From assembly GCF_023973825.1 (NCBI RefSeq), contig NC_090119.1:124001-188000 (forward strand): 64,000 nucleotides of DNA. The letters are read 5' to 3'. This document shows, one piece after another, positions 56,701-64,000 of this stretch. This DNA is from Plasmodium brasilianum. Its lineage: Eukaryota > Apicomplexa > Aconoidasida > Haemosporida > Plasmodiidae. The notes beneath the pieces are model-generated. The model saw only the letters and a program-made list of their open reading frames with translations. It did no database searches and was not told the origin of the DNA. How positions within the stretch are numbered: the stretch's first letter is position 1; the number at the start of each line of letters is the position of its first letter. Made by a program: the position numbers and the translations under genes.

Positions 56701-58277
56701 ATTTACTTCTTTCCTTTAATGATCCCGCCATAGAAATTGTTAATTATTTTTACACGTACAAATGTGAGGAGTCGAGGGTTAAAGAAGTTGACCATGTGGA
56801 GGAAGCAGGAAGAGCTGACCGTGGTCATGTAAATCCAAGGCATGAAATGGTAATCAAAGGAGGGGTGAACAAGGAACGTGCCCAAAGTGAATGGAATAAA
56901 AGTGAGGGAAAAATAAGTAATGAGAAAAAAAATTTCTTGTCAAAAATTGTAAGAAATGGGATTAAGAAGCTTGTCAATGCAGGAAAGTCCAACCAGGGGC
57001 AGAAATTTGATGGAGAAGGGACGCCTAGAGAGGGGGGAAGGGACGGAGGAGCACAAGGGGATAATAATAAAAAGAGGGGATTGGGAAACGGGAAAAAATT
57101 AATTTTTAACGAAGAGGAAATAAACTTCTTTATCAAATGCAAACTAGTGTATAACATAATGGTAGATATTCGTTTTCTGTTAAGGGAAAAAAATATGAAC
57201 GTTTGCGAATTTACAAAAATACCAATGCCTCAATATATTAGTTATCGAAAAAAAACATGCATAACAAATAACGAGTATTTATTTTCCATAATTCATCGAT
57301 ATAATTATAAGAAGGATAATATATACCTTATATCTGAATGTTTAAAGAACTGTCCATTAATTGAGCAGTGTACTGATACGAATAATTTAATATTAAAATT
57401 AAAATCATTGAGAATGTATTATATGTCTTTACAAGACCAGAAAGAAATAAATTTGGTTCACTTAATTAACAGAGTTGTTGATATATTTTTATCAAATGAA
57501 ATGATATATGTAGACTTTTGTGAGCACTTCCCTCCCAATTTATATATAAACAAATTTAATGATTGTAATTTTAGAAGGTCTACATATAAAGATGAATACT
57601 TTAACATGATGCAGAATACATATGATAAAAGCTCTTTCTTTCAAGTCAAGTGGAGAAATGTAGCTACACAAATATGTATTAACATATTAATGAAAAAAAA
57701 GCATATGGTATATTTAAAAAAATTGTATGAAGAACAAGCAAATATTGAACAACTAATTTTGGATTATCAGTTTCAGATGAAAAAGAATATACAAATTTTA
57801 AAGAGAGCAATCATTTTCGCATCCAAATTATTAATTGAGAAACCCATATTATTATATGCGTCTCATTTTGAAAAAACTATATATTTTATTACTTTAAAAA
57901 AGATAAAATATTTTAGAAGAATGAATAAATTACCTTATGACTTATCAACAATACACACATTTAGAGTGAGCACTCTGATAAAGAATTCGGTTCTTACAAA
58001 CATAAACGAAATGCTATATCCTGTTATGGATTACTTAACTGTTGACTTATTCTTTGACTTAAATAATTTTATCAAATTATCTCTAGTGCTAACAAAAGAT
58101 CGAAGTCGAAATGTTATCAACGAGCATATACTGACAAGCAGTGACATATACAGAATGTGCATCTCCTCTCCCTTTATTTTGTATTCCTTTTTTAGGTACA
58201 ACAAAAATTATTTGTGTACTGTTAATGGCTTTAAATTTGTCCACCTGCTCCAGGGTTTGGCGGCGGACCTTTACTAG
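50775..58277 (+). CDS. Giant RCC1-repeat protein (2,500 residues)
   Basis: The first in-frame ATG is at 50775 (MNKENNDTNEVHKYIF). The N-terminal 1,150 residues hold at least twelve RCC1-type blades, each with a xxWGxNxxxQLGxG core. Examples are YCWGGNTSNQLGIG, YGWGFNNFGCVGNGT, YSWGYGGNGRLGIG, YTWGNGKFYKLGHA, YGWGKNDKSQLGTG, YVWGNAESGKTGLG and YAWGYAQNCHLGIG. Such repeats build seven-bladed propellers, so this may be two propellers, interrupted by low-complexity loops (51110-51690, 52560-52980). A helical region follows (residues about 1170-1330). Then come an NNETNIGINYGA repeat, a Ser/Asp-rich linker, and about 850 residues of ordered-looking helical sequence that I cannot assign (for example NRVVDIFLSNEMIYVDFCEH). 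RCC1 itself is the Ran exchange factor, but a 2,500-residue multi-domain member cannot be given that activity from sequence. It is likely a scaffold or exchange-type regulator. Confidence 0.85.
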   Translation: MNKENNDTNEVHKYIFSFCPKVSSGLDHYACVGNFKNKPAAYCWGGNTSNQLGIGIHTRYCNKPTVVKFFENFIVSSICCTNYTTFVLVKNNISDNGCSIYSFGKGNNGLLGYKKKKSLLKSTNIAIEEEKENKKKKKLNKINNKVNKALLSAFGVNTKRETSSSSKSSLDSLLDFDMDRISSIAGENTGWDNSWGESREKKIGGRGSDCSTNALMHRGKFAHEEKEEEQNEINKNSNVKYEDGSIDVSMQIIEGIEAQAGKGKIIEKDEKCKSERSVNFQKTNKHYEDKKGKLYERKNLIETEEKEDWFTPFPIKIKLPEYTKIKYISCGDMHTLAISTEGFLYGWGFNNFGCVGNGTNENVYEPTRIYLEQHKEEKNKSNINCESWYSTKYKFYGNNRENGNIYYNTAVIHCSAGSKHSLACSLSGDMYSWGYGGNGRLGIGNINSYNKPQLINIFKNRKRIVYVCSGKSHSGCIDTDYNVYTWGNGKFYKLGHANNDDDILLPKKLEFFNHKKKIFMLSFGCFNSFALNIHGDVFIWGTFNISNSHTSYYTCKIPKQINTNFKCVYLHASTYIAFGVTIVGDLIIFGGMQENANSRVLEKELNSDSDEDLMHYLVNEDCQGEFGANVASGMDLGIASARGNCGIGVSGSGKNTGWGKGARKGVKTLSLLAKEERFPIMYVKELRGKVHIRDILNDFYKLDRLTYYQNRVINALYGGDTAATATIGASANFYSYGGEYWPDKCNNQVLFEKNELVIRSRVKIIDGSDYFSVFLIESGKVYVSGVNKDGELGNGEYNLKKKFSVPVHVEICVNKIIKIACGNNYALALNDIGHVYGWGKNDKSQLGTGVIKDCYEPIHIKSLNNVINIYAGYDHSACIVNNSFIPNNGTELQHGELYVWGNAESGKTGLGLDYTEGSILLPRKINLMHKVYKCSLGTSHSLFLTDNNELYVCGSASNGKLGLSEKIHYMLSYPKKISLNEYIYIKDILAGGTFSMLLSMDGFIYIWGELLKNIIYYDAPTLYNQINNVKMIVGKYQHVFFLTYDNKLFGLGNNNYFQILYDSKKESYIDKPKLIPYFLKENIDNIFSVKNATYTQLSNNDIYAWGYAQNCHLGIGYTQLVYIKDPKKIIKSWLTYEEQEMQGNNMYNDDIDNNDEKENSERHLYRNYNEYANEINLLKKRIERKEKFFSDNILYTPYYEQEIEKMIYEIQQMSNMINWERIQILLKKEEYCSNSINYIKSYEKDLTDLYSKHIEFLLKLNSYEKLYNDLYLNYQNYVLSNIANMNEPLPTIIHTQNTHIFDHNRVKLQEFIYIIQQQPMYMILLCLIHNHKNIKNVKKLSYEKQKMEAAHYLFGYSNKSIIANKVNDPNGESNETNIGINYGANNETNIDINYGANNETNIGINYGANNETSIGINHGANNETSIDVNYGTNNETSIGVKYGTYNETYNGVNNGVITSRTKGEDTMMNYLSRKSSLMNHSYDYDIHDERKKCYIQQLKEKYSFYQNSTFIICSFIFDLYADLKCQRIRNIFTIFLIKLGIEEIKNCLHIDSLYKVETSIFFLLIKMLFMKNDFLLNFSQCIANMNNTNSFVRLLNEMSRKEKTSSQFAGNTDVPTVTPPTEVPGARTSQPPIIVRESSSAGHKSEANCNGKDYIAADYSNADFNSAHYNTAVKDERTNVATSRSANEEDKGERKIVSFIDESNDVKAKEFSTFIKGKSHEDKTFVFNNFTPISYPYNSNITGLENYGNIHPDGHNPLDDMSEKRVLHGNKNDGKKDILVEIDFVHAFKELCKIFRNIKFPDMFRIIMKNLFKYFAMYEKNISKDNNTQNKIYFFNDEDYIYLPFFNLLLMAVVNPILKNVNKLVEKFFFPPLPSHVTSICNKICDILEVLYLNKYQSLTSYNLKENFLSVKFIFENTFNSFVYVINDLCNTNEDIYVNMYINLFHYHLNRKSYYVQLKIFQLCHIFNLFFRYQNYLLLSFNDPAIEIVNYFYTYKCEESRVKEVDHVEEAGRADRGHVNPRHEMVIKGGVNKERAQSEWNKSEGKISNEKKNFLSKIVRNGIKKLVNAGKSNQGQKFDGEGTPREGGRDGGAQGDNNKKRGLGNGKKLIFNEEEINFFIKCKLVYNIMVDIRFLLREKNMNVCEFTKIPMPQYISYRKKTCITNNEYLFSIIHRYNYKKDNIYLISECLKNCPLIEQCTDTNNLILKLKSLRMYYMSLQDQKEINLVHLINRVVDIFLSNEMIYVDFCEHFPPNLYINKFNDCNFRRSTYKDEYFNMMQNTYDKSSFFQVKWRNVATQICINILMKKKHMVYLKKLYEEQANIEQLILDYQFQMKKNIQILKRAIIFASKLLIEKPILLYASHFEKTIYFITLKKIKYFRRMNKLPYDLSTIHTFRVSTLIKNSVLTNINEMLYPVMDYLTVDLFFDLNNFIKLSLVLTKDRSRNVINEHILTSSDIYRMCISSPFILYSFFRYNKNYLCTVNGFKFVHLLQGLAADLY
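54885..55140 (+). repeat. 36-bp repeat (NNETNIGINYGA), about seven copies
   Basis: A dodecapeptide array inside the RCC1-repeat gene, drifting (I to V, N to K/H) toward its 3' end. Confidence 0.93.
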
Positions 58278-58631
58278 TTTTGTCATTGCGCATGTACATA
58301 TATGTGTGTATATGTGTGCGGACATTTGTGTATATATGGATACGTACATGCATGTATATATTTGTATGCACGGATAAACACATTTAGTCGTTAATAACAG
58401 ATATTTTTTTTTTGTGTTTTAAAAAAAAAAAAAAAAAAAAAAAAGTCGCCTGCCTTCTGGCTGATATTTGTTTGTTGGTTTCAAGCTATGCATTTTTTTA
58501 TACACTTGTTTGTAAGCTCTTCAAGTAGTGCAACCTACTGTTACGTGTTTGCAAGTGATCATAGCTACTCGCTACTCGTACCAGTTTGCAAATCTCTTTT
58601 CTTTTCGAACAACTTGAAGATTGACTACGTA
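58278..58631. other. Short convergent spacer
   Basis: Between the convergent stops of the RCC1-repeat gene and CFAP20. It has GTGTATATATGG microsatellite DNA and a poly-A run (58421-58444). Nothing else is apparent. Confidence 0.8.
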
Positions 58632-60533
58632 TTAATTGTCATCGTTATTATACGTTTCATAATTTATATCCTCATAGAGAACATTGTTCAAATCCATCTC
58701 GATGTTTTTTATTTCGGTTATGTGACTAATATCAGCTTCGTTGTATATATTTGCAGCTAGCTCTTTTTCATTTTCGTTTCTTTGGCCATTATTGTCCATT
58801 TTGGGTATTTCGTCTCTTTTTCCATTCTGATTGTCCTTCTCCAGCTCGTTTTCACCCTCCATGTTATGGATGATGTTGACTAAGTACTCATCGTTTTCGT
58901 CGTTCTTATTCTCCCACTCAGTATCCTCATTCCGATAGCTGTAGTTTTCTATGCCTTCTGTCATGTCCTCCATTTTGTTATGTTTTTTGTCCTGTTCATT
59001 TGTCAGTTCTGTTGGAGACTCAGTTGGAAACTTAGTTGGCGATTCACTGTTGCCCCCTAGTTGGTCCTCCCGCTTGTTATCTCCTTGAGTATTTTTCAAA
59101 ATGCTGTGATTAACATTTTCTTCCTCTATTTCTCCCTCCTTTTTTGCTATCTTTTCCTTTGCAATATTTTTAATAGTTGTTTTTTTCAAAGGCTTGTTCA
59201 AATATTGCGGAGGAATGTATTTAATTTTTTCTTTTTTCTTGGAAAATATTTTGAATTCGTCTTTTAATTCATCATTATTGTAAATTTTATCACAAAAGTA
59301 TATACATCTTATTCTTATGCTAGCATTTATTTGCATATCAATGGTTTCAACATATTTTGTTTTGAACGCTTTTTCTGTATATTCCTTTAAATTTATTTGA
59401 ATTATATTCCATCCTTCGTTTAGGACCATGGGCATGGTGCACCACTTGTTTGAAAGCCTTGTGACTGTCTAACAGTTGGCAAGCGTGCGGGGTAGGTTAA
59501 GAAGAGAACGCATTAAGTTGTGTGTGCATTATTAAGTGAATGAGTTTATAAATTAACGCATTAAGGTGTGTGTGCATTATGCAGTGAATGAGTTTATAAA
59601 TTAACGCATTAAGGTGTGTGTGCATTATGCAGTGAATGAGTTTTAAAGATAACACAGTCTTCCTGTTCGCCCCACCTGGAAATTAGAAATTCTAAATGTT
59701 CTTCTACACCTTTTGTCATCCATGATACTAATTCTGAAGGAAAAGTATTTGTTCATCTGAAAAAGGTGAAATTGCTTTTATGTGTTATGCGAACAGGTAG
59801 GATAAAAGAAGGTGCTTATAAATGAGGGGGGGATGCAAGCGAGGGATGCACACAAGGGGGTGCGGACGTGCGTATGCTTCTACAGTCCTGCATGTGTGCA
59901 TGCATCAGATAGACTCAAGCACTTATCGTCCGCTAGCTACAAAAAAAAAAAAAAAAAAAAATTCGAACATTACATTTTTAACTATGAGAACTATAATGGG
60001 TAGACTTATGGCCAAAGATTTAAATTTTCCAGGTGCTGTGTATATATAAGAGTCAGATGTATTTTCGGATATGATTTCAATTGCACTTAATTTTATTGCA
60101 TCATCTAAAACTTTTCGGACGCATCCTTTCTTCGTTTTTGTTTTCCACAACTCCAAAGGCTTCGAGCTGTATAAAAGTAGTAGTCATTTGTAAAGACACA
60201 GGGGTAAGGAGCGCGTTGTTCCTCATTACTGTTACGGCTGTTACCATTTTACTTTATTTTATTTTATTTTATTTTTTTGACAACTTGGCACACCGCATTC
60301 GCATTGCTGCTAAATGGTATGCAGTTGTATAAAAGTTTTACCTCTTCTGTACTTTTGCAGTGTTACTAATGCTATCACTGCTATTACTAATGCTATCACT
60401 GCTGTTACTAATGCTATCACTGCTATTACTGATACTGGTGATGCTATTATTGTTGCAACTGATGAGCTATTATTTTTTACCCCGCGCTTAGCAAAAGAGA
60501 AAGAATATTCGCCTGGTATTTATTTCTGTACAT
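58632..60533 (-). CDS. CFAP20: Cilia- and flagella-associated protein 20 (CFAP20/BUG22) with long acidic C-terminal extension, four exons
   Basis: CFAP20 is a highly conserved inner-junction protein of axonemal doublet microtubules; in Plasmodium it should serve the male gamete flagellum. Exons 60533-60481, 60166-59974, 59756-59676 and 59468-58632 join with matching phases to 387 residues. Exon 1 gives MYRNKYQANILSLLLSAG, exon 2 SKPLELWKTKT and later ISLPIIVLIVKN. Exon 3 gives MNKYFSFRISIMDDKRCRRT, and exon 4 begins with TVTRLSNKWCTMPMVLNEGW, then VETIDMQINASIRIRCIYF and DELKDEFKIF. These align along the whole approximately 190-residue family core (SKPLQIWDKKV, LDDKNVRRRFRASNYQ, CTMPMRLDDGWNQI). 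After the core come about 190 Glu/Asn/Asp-rich residues not found in typical CFAP20. The exon 3 acceptor removes the poly-T-derived tail that a simple reading of exon 2 would add. Confidence 0.92.
59500..59645. repeat. 46-bp tandem repeat in CFAP20 intron 3
   Basis: Three copies (the first slightly diverged) of a unit containing GTGTGTGCATTATGCAGTGA and TTATAAATTAACGCATTAAG. They fill most of the 207-bp intron. Confidence 0.93.
60358..60445. repeat. TTACTAATGCTATCACTGCTA repeat in CFAP20 intron 1
   Basis: About four 21-bp copies inside the first intron. Noncoding under the CFAP20 model, although the plus strand shows a short Ala/Ile/Thr frame. Confidence 0.88.
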
Positions 60534-62355
60534 TCTTTAAACTGATATGTGTAGGTATGCTTATGTGTATATGTATGGGCATATGCATGTGCATGCATAT
60601 GAGTAATATTTGCTTGTGCGTACCTCTTATGTGTATACGATGCTATTTTACTTATATTTTTTAGTAAGACATCTTTAATTATATATATATATTGAGAAGT
60701 CTAATTATACATTGAGTAATGCATTATACTTGTTAAAGGTACCCTTATGGGTTTGTACACAAATTTAATCCCCCACAGAGAAACAAAAAAAAAAAAAAAA
60801 AATAAATAAAATAAAATAAAATAAAGAAGCTGAAGAAAAAATTGAAGAAGAAAAGGAGGGTCAAAAAAGATGGCAAAAAAGAAATCGAATTATAACTATG
60901 ACACAAAACGTATGAGAGTCTTACCAAAGAAAATACGCATACTGTATCTATTTAAAAAAAAATGTGTCTACATAAGGCATAGATAACTATGTATTCATTT
61001 TTTTTTTTTTTTTTTTTTTTATCATTAGTGAAATTTTACCAGTAGGCACAAGTATATATGCACATATGTATGTATGCACATATGTATGTATGCACATATG
61101 TATGTATGCACATATGTATATATGCACATATGTATGTATGCACGTATGTATGTACATTTTCTTGCTTTTCCTTATGCGCGTTAAAAATTGTAGAGAGCTA
61201 AAAAATTAGGGATAACCCTAATGCCGTTTTTGCTCTCGTTATTCTTTGTCCCTTTAAAAACACTTGCAAAGGGAGATGGAAAAAAAAAAAAAAAAAAAAA
61301 AAAAAAGGAGCTGTTCTTACATTGCAGTTTCTCAGCTTCTATAAACTGTTTCTTTTACCACTGTAACAAAATTTGTAGATATATTTGCAATGTGGAATAA
61401 CTTTTAAAAAAATTAAAATATTAATGAATAAATAAATATATGTTTTATAATCATGTGAACACAAAATAAAGGTATGTATACTGTGCAAAAATATTGCAGC
61501 AATACGTTTGTAAACATTTCGGTCGATGGTATATTATCATCAACTGGAGTATTTTTTTTCCATTTTTTTCTCTATTTATATATATATATATTTACATATT
61601 TACACATAAATGCAATGGTAAAAAAGGCAAGGTAAGTAAAGCTAAGCTGTGGAAAATACAATATAATGCATTTGATTTTTTTAATTACATAATTACATGC
61701 ATAATTTGAATAAATTTAAAAAGGGAAAAAAAAAAAAAAAATCTATAAAGTATGTGTGTGTATTTATATAGAAAAAATGCTGTAAAATAGTCATATACTT
61801 AAACAAGTACTGTAACACACATATATATGTATATGCGTACAAGTACCCACGAATGTATATATATATGTATGCGTGTATGTATATATATATATATATATAT
61901 GTGTGTGTATATTATGTATATAAGCATACATATATATATTTATATGGTGGGGGGATTTTCTTAAAAAAATAAAAAAGTTTTTCCCCTGTCGCACCCATGC
62001 ATTGTTGATACACGTGGTGGGGAGGGCACAGACACACATATATAAATACGTGTATTGATAAACAAATAAATAAATATATAAACGAAAAAATAAAAGAATA
62101 AATAAACAAATGAATAAACAAATATATAAATGAATAAATACAAACACACATGATGCACTATAACATGCAATGTGTGTTAAGTTTTAAAAAAAAAAAAGGT
62201 CAAATATTAACAACTATTTAAAAATTAATTTTATAAAAACTATCTAAAAAACATTAACAGACAAGTGGTGAGATGGCGAAATAGGAAAATATCCTTCGCG
62301 CATACATACGTGCGCATGTGTGTATACAGATACATACACATATTCACGTATGGAA

Positions 62356-62402
<47 letters not shown>

Positions 62403-62715
62403 TCGAATATACATATTAATTTCAAATGCTGTTCTTTATAAGTTTTTTTTTTTTTTTCCTTTTCATTTCTCCTTTTTGATATATTTAAGGTTCAAACTTT
62501 TCGGGTGCATTTTTTGGTTGGGTCGTGATTTCTCCTCCTGTACTAATGCACCGTGCATATGTATATGTACAGGTACATGCACACGCATACATGTGTGTAT
62601 ATGGGTGTATATATGCATGGACATATATATCCACAGAGCACAACTTGCGCGCAAAAGAAAGGGTCAAAGTCTAAAAAATAAAAAATGTTAAATTGCCAAC
62701 TCCTCCATATCACTT
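60534..62715. other. Intergenic region between CFAP20 5' end and the translocator 3' end
   Basis: Both neighbours are on the minus strand. Contains a poly-T/poly-A pair, an ATGTATGTATGCACAT 16-bp repeat (about 61050-61150), TA and TATG microsatellites (61560-61590, 61850-61905, 62355-62400) and a TAAATGAATAAACAAA-type stretch (62060-62145). Two less biased islands (61960-62040, 62480-62560) have no convincing exon. Confidence 0.65.
61050..61150. repeat. 16-bp repeat (GTATGTATGCACATAT)
   Basis: Six or so copies of a 16-bp unit, nearly perfect. Confidence 0.92.
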
Positions 62716-63756
62716 CTAAAACACTGAATAGAGGAACGCACCAAATAGTGCGACAGCCGATCCAATGGCACCGAGTACAGTCATCTGTGTTTGGAAAATA
62801 ATAATAGAGGATACGATAATAACAACTCGCTTTATAGAATTTGCTACAGCATGGGTAACTTGGTTTACCTTTTCTAAACAAATAAAAGCGACTTCGTTAT
62901 TTAAGTAATACCATACTCCACTTAAAAGGATTTTTAAAGCAATTTCATTAAAAGAATGGGATAACTGTAAATCTTTATGGTTAACTAAAAAATTGTATGA
63001 TGCCTTACCCTCAAATAATAAAACCAATGGTAATGACATAAGAGCTGAAATAATAGTAATTAATGCATATATATTTGAAGCATTTAAATTTTCACCCAAT
63101 ACTGATTTTTGTGCCATCATTTTTTTTGCAAATATAGATCTCATAGATGAACCAAAATTAGAAATCGTTGCACAACAAAATGATAACCAAGTAAAATGTA
63201 ATTCTTTCATAGATGCACATATAACTCCCCCAACAATAATAAACAAAGAAATATATTTATTAAATTTTAAATACTGTTTTAGTAATATTATTGATAACAC
63301 GGCTGTAAATACTGGTTCACATGCTTTAACAACATGTGTAAAAGATACAGTCGTTGAAGACATAGACATAACGGCACCCAAGTGAACTAATATATGGCAA
63401 AAACTTTGTATACATATATTTTTTATGAACAAGTCATATGAAAAAATTTTTGGTACTTTCTTAAATCCTGTTATCCAATATATAAATATAAACATCCATC
63501 CTGTAAATAATTGAACTGAACTAATAAGCCATGGTAATTTTATCATATTTAATGCTTTTTTATTATCCACATTGTACATTACATTTAATGCATACCAGGT
63601 AAGAAATAACATTAATAATTTTATTTTCTCATACAATGCATAGAATGATCCTCTGCCTTTTATAATGTTATCTGTCTGCTTATCTGAATACGCTTCATTT
63701 ATAGTAATAGGGAAAGTTCCATATTCGTTTTTCTCGTTATCTTTCATTATTACCAT
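62716..63756 (-). CDS. oTPT: Triose-phosphate/phosphoenolpyruvate translocator, outer-membrane type (oTPT)
   Basis: A plastid-phosphate-translocator family antiporter that exchanges phosphorylated C3 compounds with phosphate across an apicoplast membrane. A single exon of 346 residues from ATG 63756; ATG 63747 is a possible alternative start. The N-terminal 40 residues are hydrophilic with no signal peptide or transit peptide. About ten membrane spans follow. Family features include FLTWYALNVMYNVDNKKALN near span 1, TVSFTHVVKACEPVFTAVLS in the middle and SIIIFQTQMTVLGAIGSAVA at the end, as well as NQVTHAVANSIKRVVII, which carries the Lys-Arg pair used for phosphate binding in plant TPTs. Apicomplexans have an inner translocator made with a bipartite leader and an outer one without. 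The missing leader points to the outer form. Confidence 0.9.
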   Translation of the reverse strand: MVIMKDNEKNEYGTFPITINEAYSDKQTDNIIKGRGSFYALYEKIKLLMLFLTWYALNVMYNVDNKKALNMIKLPWLISSVQLFTGWMFIFIYWITGFKKVPKIFSYDLFIKNICIQSFCHILVHLGAVMSMSSTTVSFTHVVKACEPVFTAVLSIILLKQYLKFNKYISLFIIVGGVICASMKELHFTWLSFCCATISNFGSSMRSIFAKKMMAQKSVLGENLNASNIYALITIISALMSLPLVLLFEGKASYNFLVNHKDLQLSHSFNEIALKILLSGVWYYLNNEVAFICLEKVNQVTHAVANSIKRVVIIVSSIIIFQTQMTVLGAIGSAVALFGAFLYSVF

Positions 63757-64000
63757 AATATGTATTGTAGAAACGTTCTAAAGTGCTTAGTGTCGTTATA
63801 CAGTAATGGGCTTCCTGGACTGTGAAGAAGGATGCGGCAAGGCCTGATAGCGAGTATTTGAAATACAAACGCGCCAATGTAGCACATGCGTGTGTGTTTG
63901 CGTGTGTGTTTGCGTGTATGTATACGTGTACGTATATACGTTTACTTACAAATATACATACATACACTAGTACGAGTAGGTGTTCCTTTACGTGTACGTG
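63757..64000. other. 5' flank of the translocator gene
   Basis: Presumed 5' UTR/promoter. It includes a less biased stretch (63800-63890) and a GTGTGTGTTTGCGTGT microsatellite (63890-63940). I see no exon; the window ends here. Confidence 0.6.

Noticed and set aside
60314..60664. Plus-strand 116-codon frame with an Ala/Ile/Thr repeat
   Set aside because: It is antisense to CFAP20 exon 1 and intron 1, and its first part is the 21-bp intronic repeat.

Overview
This window is nuclear DNA of a malaria parasite (genus Plasmodium). The evidence is the strong A+T bias with long poly-A/poly-T and (TA)n tracts, Lys/Asn/Glu-rich proteins with low-complexity insertions, short T-rich introns in otherwise compact genes, and a gene set that includes an apicoplast single-strand DNA-binding protein and an apicoplast-type triose-phosphate translocator. 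The intergenic DNA is somewhat less A+T-rich, longer and fuller of GT/TG microsatellites than I would expect for P. falciparum. I therefore infer a non-falciparum species, perhaps of the P. ovale or P. malariae type, but the sequence alone does not prove this. From memory, SMC4, SNAP, SSB, PRP5 and oTPT are neighbours on P. falciparum chromosome 5, so the order looks like a conserved chromosome-internal block rather than a subtelomere.

Layout. 1-5058 (+) is the 3' part of the RNA polymerase I largest subunit, ending in two small exons. 6580-7366 (+) is a small two-exon Lys-rich gene of unknown function. 8437-10474 (-) is a five-exon leucine-rich-repeat gene that I rebuilt in frame as dynein axonemal assembly factor 1. 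11426-16114 (-) is condensin SMC4. 16115-20785 is a long repeat-rich interval with short coding-like segments and a 24-bp minisatellite. 20786-22884 (+) is alpha-SNAP in five exons. 23807-34090 (-) is one uninterrupted exon for a giant 3,427-residue protein of unknown function carrying at least six kinds of tandem repeat. 34091-38416 is a long divergent intergenic region with one ambiguous open island. 38417-39241 (+) is apicoplast SSB. 41000-45354 (-) is the splicing helicase PRP5, apparently split by a one-base homopolymer frameshift. 45807-46654 (-) is a probable unrecognised three-exon microprotein gene. 47551-48384 (-) is a zinc-knuckle SREK1IP1-like protein. 50775-58277 (+) is a 2,500-residue RCC1-repeat protein. 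58632-60533 (-) is the four-exon cilia/flagella protein CFAP20 with a long acidic tail. 62716-63756 (-) is the triose-phosphate/PEP translocator.

Functional themes. Two genes (DNAAF1 and CFAP20) belong to flagellum building, which in Plasmodium happens only in male gametes. Two serve the apicoplast (SSB, oTPT). Two look like splicing factors (PRP5 and the SREK1IP1-like protein, near neighbours on the same strand). Others are core housekeeping: Pol I, condensin and vesicle fusion. I see no operons, rRNA, tRNA, CRISPR array or mobile element. I found no radically new system. The most interesting items are the microprotein gene at 45.8-46.7 kb, possible missed exons between SMC4 and SNAP, the PRP5 frameshift, and two ciliary genes that only become visible after splicing.
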